64,000 nt of DNA, from the NCBI GenBank assembly GCA_050012375.1, contig JBEKHH010000011.1, positions 1 to 64,000 on the forward strand, in the 5' to 3' direction. Positions within the stretch are counted from its first letter, which is position 1; the number at the start of each line of letters is the position of its first letter. Of the stretch, positions 49,510 through 58,080 are shown in pieces. The translations under genes and the position numbers were made by a program. Below the pieces are notes generated by a model. It saw only the letters and a program-made list of their open reading frames with translations. It was not told where the DNA came from and did not search any database. This DNA comes from PALSA-1353 sp050012375. GTDB taxonomy: Bacteria > Planctomycetota > Phycisphaerae > Tepidisphaerales > Tepidisphaeraceae.

Positions 49510-52500
49510 TTGGGCGAAATATCAATCTCGGATTTGTCGCTGACAGGGGAGACATTGCAGGTTGAGCTTGCCGACGAATCCGCCTTTGAAACACATGCCC
49601 TTCTCAGCGCGAACGGCACCACGGTCAAGGCGCTGCGGAACGGCTGCATTTATTCAATTGAGCGGGGGGACATCCAGGTCAACCAGATTCTGGCCAGCCC
49701 GCTTGCCGGCGGGATCCATAGGATCTACCTGCGCGTTCGCGAGAACGACGGCTTTTCGTTCGCGGAAATTGTGGGACCTCGCGCCGCCAGTGAGTTCGCT
49801 TCTGCCCCGGATCGATTCGTCTGGACCGGATCCTGGCACGGCTTGCACTATCGTTGCACCTGCTGGTTGCCGCCTGCCGGCGATGTCTGGTTCTTTCGGG
49901 TTGAAGTCGAAAATCGATCTGAAAAAGCCGTCAGTTGCGACGCCGTAATGGTTCAGGATATTGGCCTGGCCGCGCGCGGCCAAATTCGAAACAATGAAAA
50001 CTATACGTCCCAATATTTGGACTATTTCGCGGCGCAGCATCCTGAACTGGGTTATTTGCTGATGACCCGGCAAAATCTTCCCCAGCCGGGTGAAACGCAT
50101 CCATGGCTGCTTCAAGGGTGTTTTCCAAAGGCAGCGGGGTTCACGACCGATGGGTTCGACTTCTTTGGAGTCGGTTACAAGGCGACCGGCGTTCCCTCAG
50201 CCCTTTCAATGGGCACGATCGGTCGACGTGTTCGGCAATACGAGTCGGGATGTACCGCCATCCAGTCGATGAATGCCGAAGTCCAGCCATCAAATCGCTT
50301 TACGTTCACCTTCTTTTCCAATTTCGTTGCCGATCATCCCGAGCCCTCGTCGGCCGTGGATGTCGACGACGCTAGACTACGGAATTTACGGGCGGCCGGA
50401 GAGAAGATGGCCTCGGCGTCAGCCGATTTGGAGAAAACTTCGACGGCGAAAACAGTTCACAACGTCTTTCAAACAGCGGATTTGTACGAGGCGGAAGAGT
50501 TCGACGAAAGCGACATCCGGAGGTATTTCCCAGGTCAGCTCCGGCATGAGGAATTTGACGGCTCAAGACGACTGTCGTTTTTTTGCGACCCCGAATCCCG
50601 TCATGTCGTGCTGAAGGCCAAGGAAATTGCCGTTGCGCGTCCCCACGGTGATATCATGCGCAGCGGACGCGGGTTGCTGCCGGACGCGGAGGTAATGTCC
50701 TGCGCCTGCTACTCCGCAGGTGTCTTTGCTTCACAAATGGCCCTGGGCAACTCGGTCTTCGGAAAATTTCTTTCGGCCGTTCGAGACCCGCTCAACATCA
50801 TTCGGTCAAGTGGTCTTCGAATTTTCGTGCGGCGCCATGCAACGGGTTCATGGCGGTTACTGGGTGTCCCATCGGCGTTCGAGATGGCGCCGAATTTTTG
50901 CCGCTGGTATTACAGGGGAGACGGGAATCTTTTGACCGTCAGTTGCGTTGCATCGGATGAGGATGCCGCTTTTACCTACAAGATTTGTGCAAAAAAACAC
51001 CCGGTGGAGCTGTTAATCTGCGGAGAAATAGCGGCTGGCCCGCATGAATATGATTCCTCTCCGCGATTGTCCATCGATGCTCGAACGACGCGGATTACGA
51101 TTTGGCCTGATTGCCGCTCGCTGCTTGCGGCGAAATATCCCGAGATCGTCTTCCATGGTGTAACTTCGACGCCTCAGGCGATTGAAGCGATTGGCGGCGA
51201 CGAGTTGCTCGCTGCGAATCCTGGAGCCTCGCCACTGCCGTACTTCGCCATCCGCAGCCGTTCGACGAAATTGTTTACGCTCTCGTTTGTCGGCTCCCTT
51301 GATAGCGGTCATCGAGCGGAATCGCTCTGCGCAAAATATGAGGCGTTGGAGACCGAATCACCCCTGGAAATGGCGGAGAAAAGCACGTTTTGGAGCGAGG
51401 TAAGCCAAGGAATACGAATCTCCTCGGCTTCGCACGATAAGGCCGCCCAAATTCACGATGCTTTGGCGTGGTTCGCCCGGGACGCGATCATTCATTTTAG
51501 CGTTCCCCGCGGCCTGGAACAGGTCAACGGCGGCGCCTGGGGAGTGCGCGACGTCTGCCAAGGTCCGGTCGAATTCCTGCTCAGCCATGATCGAACTGAC
51601 GTCGTGAAAACAATTATCCACGAGTTGTTTTCACGGCAAGATGAGGGGCGAGGCGATTGGCCCCAATGGTTCATGCTTCCGCCGTTCCAGGAGGTTCAAT
51701 CGAGCACATGCCACGGGGATATCGCGATTTGGCCGCTGAAGGCCCTGTGCGATTATCTGGAATACGCCGACGACGGGGACATTCTGCAACATCGCTTGCC
51801 GTATACGGACGAGGAAACATTCGCGCGCACCGAGCGGCGTGAGACAATCCTGGAGCACGCCGACCGGCTCCTGGAAAGAATGCGGCTGCAATTTGTGCCG
51901 GGCTTGTCAATTCCGCGTTACGGCGAGGGGGATTGGGACGATTCCCTCCAGCCGATTTGCCCGCGGCTTGGCGATCGGATGGCCAGCTCATGGACCGCAG
52001 CGCTGATGTATCAAACGCTGCGCCGCTATGGGGCCGCTCTGGCGCATTTTGGAGAAGCGGAACGCGCCAGCAAGACGATTGGGATGGCGGATCAAATTCA
52101 GGCCGATTTCCAGCGTTATATGATTTTTGACGGCGTAGTGGGGGGCTTCGTGATTTTTAACGGTCAGCCGCCTCGGCCGGAACAATATCTGCTGCATCCC
52201 TCGGATTTGCAAACGGGGATTCACTATCGGCTGATCCCGATGACGCGCGGGATTCTCAGCAACATCTTTTCCCCCGAACAGGCAAAAACGCATCTCGAAC
52301 TCATCAAAAAGCACCTGCTTTTTCCGGACGGGGCGCGGTTGATGGACCGGCCGACCCGGTATGAAGGCGGACGGGAGTCCGCCTTTCGCCGCTCTGAATC
52401 CGCGGCCTTTTTCGGCCGCGAAATCGGGCTCCAGTACGTACATGCGCACCTGCGGTATGCCGAGGCCCTCGCGGAGATGGGCAGCGCCGAAGAACTCCTG

Positions 52501-53013
52501 CATGCCTTGTATGTCGCCAACCCGATCACGGTTACCGAAGTCGTGAAGAACGCCGGCCTCCGGCAGCGGAACTGCTATTTCAGCAGTTCCGATGCCGCCT
52601 TTGCGGATCGATACGAAGCATCCCGAGACTACGAAAAGCTCCGCCGCGGGGAAGTGACCGTCAACGGCGGGTGGAGAATCTACTCCAGCGGGCCGGGGAT
52701 TTACACGAGTTTGGTGGTGCGGCGCCTGTTCGGACTGCGCCGGCATTTCGACTGCATGGAATTCGATCCCGTTCTACCGCGCGAGCTGGATGGAATCGAA
52801 TGCGAGTTGAAGTATCATGGCCGACCTGTCCGATATCAGTTCGGGGTAAGCGGCGACTCGGGGTCAATCAAGCACATCTATTTAAACGGACTGGAGCTTG
52901 CTCCGCTGGCCAGAGCAAATAACCCCTACCGCCCTGGCGGCATCCAGATCAAGAAAGCTGAATTTGAGAAAGCGCTTATGCAATCGGAGAATCTTGTGCG
53001 AATTGAGCTGTAA
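49510..53013 (+). CDS. GH94 phosphorylase resembling 1,2-beta-oligoglucan phosphorylase
   Basis: The 1167-residue protein has no signal peptide, so it acts in the cytoplasm. The N-terminal half is beta-sandwich. The C-terminal (alpha/alpha)6 barrel has ARDAIIHFSVPRGLEQVNGG, AWGVRDVCQGPVEFLL, GDWPQWFMLPPF and HGDIAIWPLKALCDYLEY. The probable general acid is Asp808 in EGDWDDSLQ, in the position of the GH94 DWND motif. The length and these motifs fit 1,2-beta-oligoglucan phosphorylase, which releases glucose 1-phosphate from sophorooligosaccharides. Cellobiose-type members are shorter. The start is TTG with TTGGAGGTG 7 nt upstream. Beta-1,2-glucan as substrate is also suggested by the two GH144-like genes downstream. 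Confidence 0.82.
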   Translation: MGEISISDLSLTGETLQVELADESAFETHALLSANGTTVKALRNGCIYSIERGDIQVNQILASPLAGGIHRIYLRVRENDGFSFAEIVGPRAASEFASAPDRFVWTGSWHGLHYRCTCWLPPAGDVWFFRVEVENRSEKAVSCDAVMVQDIGLAARGQIRNNENYTSQYLDYFAAQHPELGYLLMTRQNLPQPGETHPWLLQGCFPKAAGFTTDGFDFFGVGYKATGVPSALSMGTIGRRVRQYESGCTAIQSMNAEVQPSNRFTFTFFSNFVADHPEPSSAVDVDDARLRNLRAAGEKMASASADLEKTSTAKTVHNVFQTADLYEAEEFDESDIRRYFPGQLRHEEFDGSRRLSFFCDPESRHVVLKAKEIAVARPHGDIMRSGRGLLPDAEVMSCACYSAGVFASQMALGNSVFGKFLSAVRDPLNIIRSSGLRIFVRRHATGSWRLLGVPSAFEMAPNFCRWYYRGDGNLLTVSCVASDEDAAFTYKICAKKHPVELLICGEIAAGPHEYDSSPRLSIDARTTRITIWPDCRSLLAAKYPEIVFHGVTSTPQAIEAIGGDELLAANPGASPLPYFAIRSRSTKLFTLSFVGSLDSGHRAESLCAKYEALETESPLEMAEKSTFWSEVSQGIRISSASHDKAAQIHDALAWFARDAIIHFSVPRGLEQVNGGAWGVRDVCQGPVEFLLSHDRTDVVKTIIHELFSRQDEGRGDWPQWFMLPPFQEVQSSTCHGDIAIWPLKALCDYLEYADDGDILQHRLPYTDEETFARTERRETILEHADRLLERMRLQFVPGLSIPRYGEGDWDDSLQPICPRLGDRMASSWTAALMYQTLRRYGAALAHFGEAERASKTIGMADQIQADFQRYMIFDGVVGGFVIFNGQPPRPEQYLLHPSDLQTGIHYRLIPMTRGILSNIFSPEQAKTHLELIKKHLLFPDGARLMDRPTRYEGGRESAFRRSESAAFFGREIGLQYVHAHLRYAEALAEMGSAEELLHALYVANPITVTEVVKNAGLRQRNCYFSSSDAAFADRYEASRDYEKLRRGEVTVNGGWRIYSSGPGIYTSLVVRRLFGLRRHFDCMEFDPVLPRELDGIECELKYHGRPVRYQFGVSGDSGSIKHIYLNGLELAPLARANNPYRPGGIQIKKAEFEKALMQSENLVRIEL

Positions 53014-53131
53014 ACCCACATCGGATCGAGGCCGCATTTCAGGCGGCGGGGTTTTGCCATTTTCGGCCCGATGTATTGATATTAACGGCCGTCCGAGTTT
53101 TTCCTTGACAAAGGGGCAAGACTGGGGAAAA

Positions 53132-53145
53132 TGTAAGCGGTTACA
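53132..53145. promoter_or_regulatory. LacI-type operator upstream of lacI-like gene
   Basis: TGTAAGCGGTTACA is a palindrome with one mismatch, centred on CG, 29 nt upstream of the regulator ATG. It is the best of the three sites and suggests autoregulation. Confidence 0.7.
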
Positions 53146-53174
53146 CATACGCCCTTTTTACGATACTTGATGCC

Positions 53175-54224
53175 ATGATTTCGACCGCCACCGCCCGAAA
53201 GAATCAGGCAACGCTCTACGACGTGAGTCGATTATCGGGCGTTTCCACCGCAACGGTCTCGCGCGTATTCAGCGGCAAAACGCGTGTAAGCGAAGAAGTC
53301 AGGAAGCGGGTTTTGGATGCGGCACATGAACTTTCCTACGAGGTGAGCCACGCGGCGCGAGCGCTGGCGGGTCGGCGGACGCAGACTTTGGGCGCGATAT
53401 TCCCCGAGATCGCCAGCGGGTTTTATGCGGATGTGCTGTCGGGAATCGATGAAATCGCGGCTGAAAGCGGTTTCGACGTTCTGGCGTCATTTGTCGGCAA
53501 GAGTCGCAGCCGGCCCGAACTGGTTAACAGACTTCTCCGTCAGGGGCGAGCCGATGCGTTGCTGGTTTTGAACCTGGACGATACGGCGGACCTTGAGCCC
53601 GAGACCGTGGCCCAGTTGCCGATCATTCTGATCGACCATGAGATCAGCGGCACCCAGTTGCCGGTTGTGGGAATGGACAACGTAGGCGGGGCCGAAGCGA
53701 TGATCGAGCATTTGTTCGAACAGGGACATCGACGTATCGCACTGCTGACGGGGCCCGAGGGCAATTATGACTCCGAGCAGCGTTTGCTGGGATGCCGGCG
53801 AGCGTTTACAAGGCTCGGACTTTCTCCGGATGAAAACCTGGTCTGGCCGGGCGGTTTTACGATGGCCAGCGGCAGCCGTGCGGCCAAGGAACTCCTCGAT
53901 TCCAAATCGCCGCTGCCCGATGCCATCTTCTGCTTCAACGACGCGATGGCGATCGGCATGGTGAATGAATTCCATCGCGCCGGCGTTTCGGTGCCTGGCG
54001 ACGTAGCCATGGCGGGCTATGACAACGTCGATGCCGCCGAACATCTTTCGCTGACGAGCGTGGCCTGTCCGATGCGGCTCATGGGTCAGTTGGCGGCTCG
54101 ATGGGCCGTCGAGTTGGTCACGCGAAATCAAAAACCGGTCGGACATCGACTTCAAGTCCGGCTGGTAGTTCGCACGTCGTCAGCAGGAAAGGAAAGCAAG
54201 CGTTCGGTCCCAGTGTTGCATTAG
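53175..54224 (+). CDS. LacI-family transcriptional regulator
   Basis: The 349-residue protein has an N-terminal helix-turn-helix (TLYDVSRLSGVSTATVSRVF), then the hinge helix HAARALAGRRTQTLGAIFPE. A periplasmic-binding-protein-like sensor domain follows, with DALLVLNLDD, GMDNVGGAEAMIEHLFEQGH, RRIALLTGPEGN and MAGYDNVDAAEHLSL. It probably binds a sugar or oligosaccharide and controls the flanking glucan genes through TGTAAnCGnTTNCN sites, including one in its own promoter. No ribosome site is clear before the ATG. Confidence 0.92.
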   Translation: MISTATARKNQATLYDVSRLSGVSTATVSRVFSGKTRVSEEVRKRVLDAAHELSYEVSHAARALAGRRTQTLGAIFPEIASGFYADVLSGIDEIAAESGFDVLASFVGKSRSRPELVNRLLRQGRADALLVLNLDDTADLEPETVAQLPIILIDHEISGTQLPVVGMDNVGGAEAMIEHLFEQGHRRIALLTGPEGNYDSEQRLLGCRRAFTRLGLSPDENLVWPGGFTMASGSRAAKELLDSKSPLPDAIFCFNDAMAIGMVNEFHRAGVSVPGDVAMAGYDNVDAAEHLSLTSVACPMRLMGQLAARWAVELVTRNQKPVGHRLQVRLVVRTSSAGKESKRSVPVLH

Positions 54225-54368
54225 AGGTGGATGCGATTGGAAAGGGTTTTAACGACGCACGAACCGGACGACGATTGCTGATGGACGAGATGCCGCGATG
54301 TTCACGGCTGAACGATTGGACACCTCACCGCGATTGCGGCCTTATTAGCGTTTTGTCATGGAGGAGCG

Positions 54369-55397
54369 ATGGTTCGCTCGAAAACACAGTCTGCTGTATT
54401 GGCGCACGAGTCCACGTCGTCCCGAACTTCGGGCAGAGGCTTTACGCTCGTGGAACTGTTGGTCGTAATTGGAATTATCGCACTCTTGATCGGCATATTG
54501 CTTCCCGCGCTGACCAAAGCGCGCGAGCAGGCGAACCAGGTCAAGTGCATGGCTAACCTTCGCCAAATCGGCCAGGCAGTTATCATGTACGCGGGAGAAA
54601 ACCAGGGGTATCTACCGTTCGGTTTCGTAGTTAACCTCGAAACAATCGGAGGGGGGTCTCCGCCGGTTCCCGGACGCGATACCTATGTCGATCTTTCAAA
54701 CCCGACAAGCATTTCCCTCTTCGTGGACTGGACCATGCTTATTACCCACGAGATTAGTTCCCTGGGGGCCGAGAATTACGACGCGATGGTGAAAGGCGGC
54801 CAGACCAACGGGGCCAACAATCCGAAGCTCCGCGGAGTCTTCATATGTCCTTCGGCTCCTCAGTCCGAGACCGACTCCTTCAATATCTTCACCGACTATT
54901 CCTGCCATCCACGCCTTATGCCGAATCTTGGGACCGAGGACTACTACCTAGAAAGTCAAGAAACGGTAGCCAGGCATGGCACACCAGTTAAGATGTATTT
55001 AAAGTCGTATAAGTTGGCCCATATCAAGCGAGCAACGGACATTGCGGTGATTTTCGACGGCTCAGTTGAAAGCCGCGGCGGATTATGGAATGCCTCTGCC
55101 GATGCGTTCGCTCTCGACCACGGCGGCGGGTATACCGACATGACGGATGCCTATGGCCTCAGTTCAAATACCTTGCCCACAAACGCGGGCCAACCGATTA
55201 ATTTGCTTGCGCCGAACGCTAAGACAAGCGATATCAATCTAGATGACACACCCAACTGGGGCAACATTCGCTTTCGGCACGGTGGAAACAATCAGGCGAA
55301 CGCGCTGATGATGGATGGCCATGTGCAGGCCTTCACCTACAACAAAATTGCTCAGACAACGGATCTTTTGAGGTTGAATATCAACGTAAACCCGTAG
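54369..55397 (+). CDS. G-type pseudopilin (prepilin with planctomycete H-X9-DG-type C-terminus)
   Basis: The 342-residue protein has a prepilin leader and methylation site, RGFTLVELLVVIGIIALLIG. KCMANLRQIGQAVIMYAGEN and a mature beta domain follow, ending RFRHGGNNQANALMMDGHVQ, the HGG...N.LM.DGH signature of planctomycete DUF1559-like pseudopilins. It has GGAGGAGCG before the ATG. It lies between the regulator and the GH144 gene with 6 nt to the latter, so the two are probably one transcript. These proteins may be part of a secretion pseudopilus, here perhaps for polysaccharide capture. Confidence 0.88.
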   Translation: MVRSKTQSAVLAHESTSSRTSGRGFTLVELLVVIGIIALLIGILLPALTKAREQANQVKCMANLRQIGQAVIMYAGENQGYLPFGFVVNLETIGGGSPPVPGRDTYVDLSNPTSISLFVDWTMLITHEISSLGAENYDAMVKGGQTNGANNPKLRGVFICPSAPQSETDSFNIFTDYSCHPRLMPNLGTEDYYLESQETVARHGTPVKMYLKSYKLAHIKRATDIAVIFDGSVESRGGLWNASADAFALDHGGGYTDMTDAYGLSSNTLPTNAGQPINLLAPNAKTSDINLDDTPNWGNIRFRHGGNNQANALMMDGHVQAFTYNKIAQTTDLLRLNINVNP

Positions 55398-55403
55398 GAG
55401 TAA

Positions 55404-56858
55404 GTGAAGAGGATGGGGCTGAAAAATGCGACATTTCGATGGTTTGCCGCGGCGACCTTCGCAGCAGCGGTGATCGCCCGATCGCCCCTCGCGCCGGCCG
55501 AGCAGGCGAGCACGCCCGCTGCCCCGGCAATGTCTGCTGTACAGCTGGCGGCAGGCGACCCGGCCATCGAGAACCCCGCGTTTCCGCCCGGCAAATCGAC
55601 TCTCACTCCCAAAGACGAAAAATTCCTCGACGATCTGGAATCGCGGGGAATCCAATTCTTCCTTGACGAGGCGGATCCGGTCACGGGGCTGATGCCGGAC
55701 CGCGCCAAAGCCACCGGGGGTGCGACCGAGTTCGCCAGCATTGCCTCGGTGGGATTCGGGCTGACGGCTCTGTGCGTGGGCGACTATCGGGGTTGGGTGC
55801 CGCACCAGGTGGCTTACGATCATTCGCTGCGCGTCTTGCGGTTTTTGCGGGATCACGGGCCCGGGGAACACGGTTTTTTCTATCACTTCCTCAATATGCA
55901 CACCGGCCAGCGGGCGTGGAACTGCGAAGTCTCTGATATCGACACGGCGCTGCTGATGGCGGGCGTGCTGACGGTTCGCCAGCACTTTGCCGGAACTGAG
56001 TTGGCGAGCATCGCGAATGACATGTACGAGCACGTGGATTGGTCATGGCCGATCAGCTCCGACGGTACGGTGTACATGGGGTGGAATCCGGACTCGGGCT
56101 TTAACCAGGCGCGTTGGAGAGACTTCAATGAGGGGCCGTTGATTTATTTGCTGGCCCTTGGCTCGAAGACGCATCCGCTGACGGCGCGATCATGGCAGGC
56201 TTGGAAGCGGGAGCCCGTGGAAACTTACGCGGGCCTGACGTTCATGCAGTGCCCGCCGCTTTTTACGCAACAGTATCTGCAAGTTTGGTTTGATCTCCGC
56301 GGGGTGCGGGACGACTACGCCGACTATTTCCGCAACTCCCAGCTCGCCACGCTGGCGCAAAGACAGTGGTCCATTGATGAGTTGAGCAAGCGGTTCCCCA
56401 CGTACGGGCCGAGCCTATGGGGGCTGACGGCATCAGACGGCGAGCATGGCTATACCCCCTGGGGCGGTCCTGCCGCCTTCTCGGATGATCGCATCGACGG
56501 CAGCGTGGTGCCTGCCGCGACGGCGGGAAGCCTCGCATTCGAGCCGCGGCTCTGCCTCGATGTGCTGGAGAAAATACGCGCGATCTATGGGGAAAAGGGA
56601 TATCTGAAATACGGGTTCGTCGATGCGTTTAACCCCAGCAATGGCTGGTACGACACGGATGACCTTGGAATCGATATTGGTCCTTCCGTGCTGATGGCGG
56701 AGAATTGCCGCAGTGGGTTCGTTTGGCAAACATTCATGTCGAGTCCTGAAGCCCGTGCATCGTTAAAGGTTGCGGGTTTCCGGCCTTATGATTCGTCGGA
56801 CGCTCGTCCGACAACGTCTCTATATACTTCTAATGAGACCGCCGGAAGCGGCGGCTGA
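55404..56858 (+). CDS. exported GH144-like (glucoamylase-family) enzyme, probable endo-beta-1,2-glucanase
   Basis: The 484-residue protein has a signal peptide (FRWFAAATFAAAVIA). One (alpha/alpha)6 catalytic domain (~70-450) follows. It carries GLMPDRAKATGGATEFASIA, SVGFGLTALCVGDYRGW, HGFFYHFLNMHTGQRAW, EVSDIDTALLMAGVL, GWNPDSGFNQARW and YGPSLWGLTASDGEHGYTPW. This order matches family GH144, whose characterised members are endo-beta-1,2-glucanases. Related families of the same clan act on other beta-1,2-glucans, so the exact activity is inferred. The start may be GTG at 55404 (GTAGGAG nearby) or ATG at 55413. Confidence 0.82.
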   Translation: MKRMGLKNATFRWFAAATFAAAVIARSPLAPAEQASTPAAPAMSAVQLAAGDPAIENPAFPPGKSTLTPKDEKFLDDLESRGIQFFLDEADPVTGLMPDRAKATGGATEFASIASVGFGLTALCVGDYRGWVPHQVAYDHSLRVLRFLRDHGPGEHGFFYHFLNMHTGQRAWNCEVSDIDTALLMAGVLTVRQHFAGTELASIANDMYEHVDWSWPISSDGTVYMGWNPDSGFNQARWRDFNEGPLIYLLALGSKTHPLTARSWQAWKREPVETYAGLTFMQCPPLFTQQYLQVWFDLRGVRDDYADYFRNSQLATLAQRQWSIDELSKRFPTYGPSLWGLTASDGEHGYTPWGGPAAFSDDRIDGSVVPAATAGSLAFEPRLCLDVLEKIRAIYGEKGYLKYGFVDAFNPSNGWYDTDDLGIDIGPSVLMAENCRSGFVWQTFMSSPEARASLKVAGFRPYDSSDARPTTSLYTSNETAGSGG

Positions 56859-57058
56859 GGCTGAAGGCTAAGGAGTGGCTGGCTTGGCGGCCAGCCGAAA
56901 GGAGGTGGCTTGAAATTTGGTTGTCGTTTTTCGCGATGCGTTTTACTCAAAGTGTGGTATCATTTGTTTCGCGAATGCATTTCAGTCAGGCGAGAGGACT
57001 TAGGTAATGTTTACTTGAGACGAATCGCCGGACCGTTTCTTAATGATTAGGAGGAAGT

Positions 57059-57886
57059 ATGCGTAGTTTCACAAGTATAAAAGCCGCTCTATTGGGCGGG
57101 TCATTTTGCGCGGCGCTTTGCGCGCTGCCCGCATCCGGATTGGCCCAGATCAGTTCAATCAATTCAGCCAATATAGATGCGCGTGTATGGAATGATGTCC
57201 CCTCAGCCACGCTCACCACAGTCAACAACTATCCCTCCACCGTCTCGTTTACTGAGGCGAACGTCAGCGGGAGTGGCTACGCGAACCGGGATATCTGGTA
57301 TTTCTCTAACAATGGAGGAGCGAGCGCCTACCAATTCCAAGCCGGTGACTACTTCCATGCTTCCTTCAACCTGACGTTGACCGGCGGCACCACTCCCGCC
57401 TACGACCTGGAAGCCGGTTGGCTGTTCAGCAATCCAACGGGCAATTTCGGCGGCGATTGTCAATCCATCGTCAAGAATGATGGAGAGGTCGTCCAATTCG
57501 GAGGGCCTTCGTATTTCGGGTTCTCCCCCGCTAACGGTGGTACGAGCGTCCCAAACTACGTAATGGGCCAAACGTATGCCATGGGGTTCAACTATGTCTA
57601 TGACCCGTACACCACCGAGAATGCATTTGAGTATTCCGTGAACGGGGTGTACGCCACATCAGCGCCTGGCGACCCCTACTTCGACTTAGGCACTGGATCT
57701 GTCGGCCACGCCGGCGACCAGCTGGGAGGCTATTTCCAGATTCAACAGAATCCCACTGATCCCAGCTATACCGCCGAGGCGGTCTTCTCGAATATCAGTA
57801 TCGTCCCGGAGCCCGCAAGCCTTTCCTTGCTGGCAATTGGCGGCGTAGCACTCCTCGCGCGGCGCCGCGCAAAGAGTTTGGTCTAA
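57059..57886 (+). CDS. small secreted PEP-CTERM protein
   Basis: The 275-residue protein has a signal peptide (FTSIKAALLGGSFCAALCAL, cleavage near ASGLAQ) and a beta-sandwich domain with SNNGGASAYQFQAGDYFHAS, then FNLTLTGG. The PEP-CTERM tail is VPEPASLSLLAIGGVALLAR followed by RRA. TTAGGAGGAAGT precedes the ATG. The domain is not recognised; a role in surface glycan binding is a guess from context. The 194 nt downstream hold no gene. Confidence 0.8.
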   Translation: MRSFTSIKAALLGGSFCAALCALPASGLAQISSINSANIDARVWNDVPSATLTTVNNYPSTVSFTEANVSGSGYANRDIWYFSNNGGASAYQFQAGDYFHASFNLTLTGGTTPAYDLEAGWLFSNPTGNFGGDCQSIVKNDGEVVQFGGPSYFGFSPANGGTSVPNYVMGQTYAMGFNYVYDPYTTENAFEYSVNGVYATSAPGDPYFDLGTGSVGHAGDQLGGYFQIQQNPTDPSYTAEAVFSNISIVPEPASLSLLAIGGVALLARRRAKSLV

Positions 57887-58080
57887 GTAAGGCGTCTCGA
57901 AACCCTCCGACACTGGGGGGAAGGCACCTGACCCGCATCGCCGCACAGTCGGCAATGCGCGATCAGGCGCCTCCCCTGGTTTTGTTCTTTTGCCGCCGCA
58001 CGGCATCCGCTGGCGGCGATAGTAAGGCTTTTGCGCCCACGCCACGGCCCGGAATGGGGTATGATCCAAGGGAGTGATTT

